A stretch of 64,000 nucleotides of DNA from Aurantibacter_A sp039941195 (lineage in GTDB: Bacteria > Bacteroidota > Bacteroidia > Flavobacteriales > Flavobacteriaceae): assembly GCF_039941195.1 (NCBI RefSeq), contig NZ_JBDVFA010000017.1, positions 15,003-79,002 of the forward strand. Direction: 5' to 3'. Positions within the stretch are counted from its first letter, which is position 1; each line of letters opens with the position of its first letter. A program made the position numbers and the translations under genes. Shown one piece after another: positions 63,601 to 64,000 of this stretch. Under the pieces are notes generated by a model. That model had not been told where the DNA came from, did no database searches, and saw only the letters and a list, made by a program, of their open reading frames with translations.

Positions 63601-64000
63601 ATCGAATCATATCACGATTCAATCACCAGAATCTGCATTAGATTTTAGTTACGAAATCACTAATCTTTTAAGTTGTGTGCCTGGTAATGATTCAGAAGTC
63701 ACGGCAACCCCAGTTGGTGGATGGTCTGGATATGAGTTTGAATTAGTAGACCCAGCTAATCCTGGAACTCCAATTCAATCTTTTGGTCCAAATAATGTAT
63801 TTAGCGGTTTAACTTCTGGTATTAATTACGAACTTACCCTTAGAGATTCAGGTGGATGCGATAATGTAATGCAGGTAATTACAATACCAACTATTGATGC
63901 GATTATATTAACCGAAACGAGTACGAATCCAACTTGTCCTGGTGCTGCTAATGGTTCTATAACTGTAACCGCCTCAAGAGAATTTGGTAATGGACATACA
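57605..64000 (+). CDS. Giant SprB-repeat surface protein (3' end outside window)
   Basis: One frame stays open from ATG 57605 to the right edge, 2132 codons without a stop, checked at several points. An N-terminal hydrophobic segment (LNLFLIFALAISSLFAYII, about 14-32) acts as signal peptide. After a Cys-rich head, the protein consists of repeats of about 80-90 residues with the pattern ...CxGxxxGSIxVxxxGGTxPYxYSLNG...Y.ITVxDxxGC. These are SprB-type (PF13573) repeats. Typical pieces are GGTAPYEYSLNGS, YTITVKDANGCE and YSLNGGSFQTS. Paired Cys in each unit may form disulfides outside the cell. SprB itself is the mobile cell-surface gliding adhesin secreted by the type IX system. The C-terminal sorting domain, and any sprF-like partner, would lie beyond the window. 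It could also be another SprB-repeat adhesin. Confidence 0.9.
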   Translation, partial: MTKPRFLSGKNRLNLFLIFALAISSLFAYIIPKSVSLNSNSIIEEEVIFASHPLTGISDNIVICSDDGSEVHEIYLCGATDDRILNANISNYKQIIWSKFQEGSCTDAQPNCPNTSPTCSWTQLNTTSQYTVTDSGEYRIYVQYNDNSIVRYYFNVYSNGLDPNAVATDIDCNGPGSITINNAPSTYEFSINNGASWQDSNVFTITSANTYDIQLRRKDNVGGCLFEVDDITVNNISIDATATLIPITCTGEKGGIKIDINETSLTYIYEISEGGNLINSSGPLSSNTYTFNNLDAGTYDVEVRFSNSIGCTWTTTETLNPFNAVQPNAVATKNIDCTDGIISVTHSGGTAPYEYSLNGSATYSSFTSGNQTDIPVNTAGSYTITVKDANGCEIDSTPIDIIAEAEIAYTLNSKDVSCNGANDGSLKVDVSDDQGYNLTYSLNGGSFQTSSVFSNLNPGNYTITIRKTKPGSTCTLTTASQVIAEPITLSATAAVTTPIDCDNTTATISVTGTSGGTAPYKYSLNGTTFQTNTAFAGLGFGDYTVTIADQNNCKVTVPLTVDASAHPSNLLFAIDNVNCTTKATDIAVTVENGTGPFTYRIVSPIPTTASSNNVFTGLIPNLVYKFEVVTADNCTIVRDYVVPQPMQFSTFASVKENVSCSTATDGVIEVSVNDFQTSYDVVIEDGSGNITPFGVTNITSSPITISNLPADTYTIKIADESGPCPKIQTATVEQPTSPLSIASFDVVHVLCGKPGSVKINATGGWGSYKYQVRRPDNSLFPATAQTNKTITGLTQFGLYTIIVTDINGCVEDSQTFTIEDRQGPVAEVDQSASEYCYTTATKSSLKIDILSGYPPYVYTINNGPKQTVTGTSFTLSNLTPKKYVVKIIDSNLCSTIVADTEIRPQLFSVGTVTKPLGCGSAPADRATLTAKSTGGYGTSTFEVRMDGGAWSSVTFPYYTDVVGSYEFRATDQKGCTAISQPVNVVVPPAIGSNNKITPTACGSNNNGSVVVKGTGGTPPFLYSFDGSPFTTKTLYNKLDAIDYVLVIRDKLNCEFTETVTIGALPSISATAIKTADISCNPGTGDSPGIIEVSNVQDAVGLVRVRLNGGDGTTSGTPPWVYQNVGGIDMSNPATVHTININNHGTYHVTVEDERGCIWKSDPITITRPPIPHGVTQPVGMQTCANGATFDFTVNPDPGLVGPFKMRMWPGSPDDPFGGAWRDFDAATNPSYDALDPANERDYRVSGLLFGVNYDIIVLDMNTQCTYVADLGMVIAPDPPDDKFKAFSTVQSYACANSTGGTARIRVEAAGDANTFGIGGPDGIQSVSWKTYNASGSSNAAYMHSGTANDSGSGGDIIFDIPNVISGWYVVEVQNESGCTIGHRFNIYAPPVELKNRLQDYSPPNCNIGAQIAVEAKGGWNDKDSYQASNTIDPTWREYEYAYVLASISDPTTIPASEWTTDDYKEITPSAYDGVNNVYQVWVRDAAGCVDELDTPITIIRDLDPVLDSVVVNNRCNTPNELYNTTINISGGTGTIYYTWDGEVTTSNTKDLTPGEHTVQVTDENGCATLSEDLLIYPQMQTSASVTQIEPCDPPNSGEVLVEVYGGSGDYTIEQISPAGPTNTTGIFTGLTHSINYEFRVHDNLSGCADQTVTAYIDEPLIPKFRTVTPVQQVTCNGDDNGKIIVEPEPGQSNLDVLYDYSINGAPYQASNVFDNLAPGTYTISVHSAKNCIQTLPPVTITEPTPLVLDTPTATPFACTADNSYGTGILSVSVNGTGTGPYNYSYNGSGFSSSDTFEFLYTSSPQTIVIDVVDTNGCTDQTSIVIPAAEKVEASVNEIQAMNCDDDAIIEIVGTPAAVNPTDYEVRELISGNLINGTGQGQITIPAGNPGYYIYELLDTTTGCASIITYSIAPFDFIGVSATKLEDVHCYGDADGAIEFTLSGYSGAFDFEIFDTTNPGTAFITGSGNTSTPVSTVNTLPVGTYFVRVKATDIPLCEAESNHITIQSPESALDFSYEITNLLSCVPGNDSEVTATPVGGWSGYEFELVDPANPGTPIQSFGPNNVFSGLTSGINYELTLRDSGGCDNVMQVITIPTIDAIILTETSTNPTCPGAANGSITVTASREFGNGHT
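58250..63870 (+). repeat. About 22 degenerate SprB-like coding repeats
   Basis: Units are recognised by their closing GC motif, for example near 58269, 58773, 60023, 60527, 61065, 62057, 62291, 63051 and 63850. Average spacing is about 266 bases (89 residues). Sequence identity between units is low at DNA level, so this is an old, diverged array rather than recent duplication. Confidence 0.75.

Noticed and set aside
57605..64000. CRISPR or tandem satellite array
   Set aside because: Repeats are only protein-level and diverged; spacing is irregular and no identical direct repeats of 25-40 bases with unique spacers occur.
1..64000. tRNA, rRNA, phage, insertion-sequence or toxin-antitoxin genes
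   Set aside because: Looked for in all gaps and frames; no cloverleaf, transposase, integrase, or short inverted-repeat ends with target duplications were found.

Overview
The window is AT-rich chromosomal DNA from a member of the Bacteroidota, almost certainly a gliding marine-type Flavobacteriaceae. Evidence: gldD and gldE; a very long SprB-repeat surface protein; TonB-dependent receptors; DUF4270, DUF4301 and head-GIN proteins; flavobacterial promoters of the TTG/TTC-N19-21-TAnnTTTG type instead of E. coli-type -10 boxes; and few Shine-Dalgarno sequences. No rRNA, tRNA, CRISPR array, insertion sequence or prophage was seen. Most of the window is ordinary core genome, densely packed in operons that often overlap by a few bases.

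Left part (1-17.9 kb): a truncated lipoprotein gene (beta-propeller plus HEAT repeats, PVC-type dehydrogenase-like) runs off the left edge. Next is a TonB-dependent receptor whose leader carries a clear TPP riboswitch, which marks it as a thiamine (or precursor) receptor. A hybrid histidine kinase and a sigma-54-type response regulator converge tail to tail, followed by two tandem acidic PepSY-like exported proteins with a shared upstream motif. The minus-strand operon at 10.6-14.2 kb holds a phosphopantetheinyl transferase, a YkoF/MTH1187-type thiamine-binding protein, a PnuC/PnuT-family transporter, a NadR-like kinase and a DUF4301 protein. With the TPP-controlled receptor, it looks like a split thiamine salvage system. 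ahcY, a 5'-nucleotidase and rplU-rpmA (L21 with a C-terminal HhH extension) follow.

Middle (17.9-38.7 kb): a paired M16 protease (catalytic plus non-catalytic subunit), a head-GIN adhesin-like protein, and a tandem pair of small helical exported proteins. Then comes the gldD-gldE-ssb-mutY run, facing HU, a 30-residue basic protein, rng and recX. After that is a biotin locus on the minus strand: bioF, DUF2007, bioD, bioA, a FabF-like ketosynthase and bioB. A two-gene insert lies between the ketosynthase and bioB: a YqcI/YcgG heme N-hydroxylase-family protein overlapping a DUF1989 protein. This insert is the least ordinary metabolic module here and may act on a guanidino or amidino compound.

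Right part (38.7-64 kb): atpD-atpC, a TonB receptor with an SGNH-hydrolase lipoprotein, glmS, DUF4270 and a half-length GT5 protein. Divergent from these are panC, panD, a UPF0104 membrane protein, an esterase-fold protein whose nucleophile position is Asp, a GH5 glycosidase and radA. A tiny membrane protein and an aldo/keto reductase lie on the minus strand. The last 6.4 kb is one uninterrupted reading frame of about 22 SprB-like repeats that continues past the right edge.

All identifications come from reading translated sequence and recognising motifs. No alignment, HMM or structure search was run.
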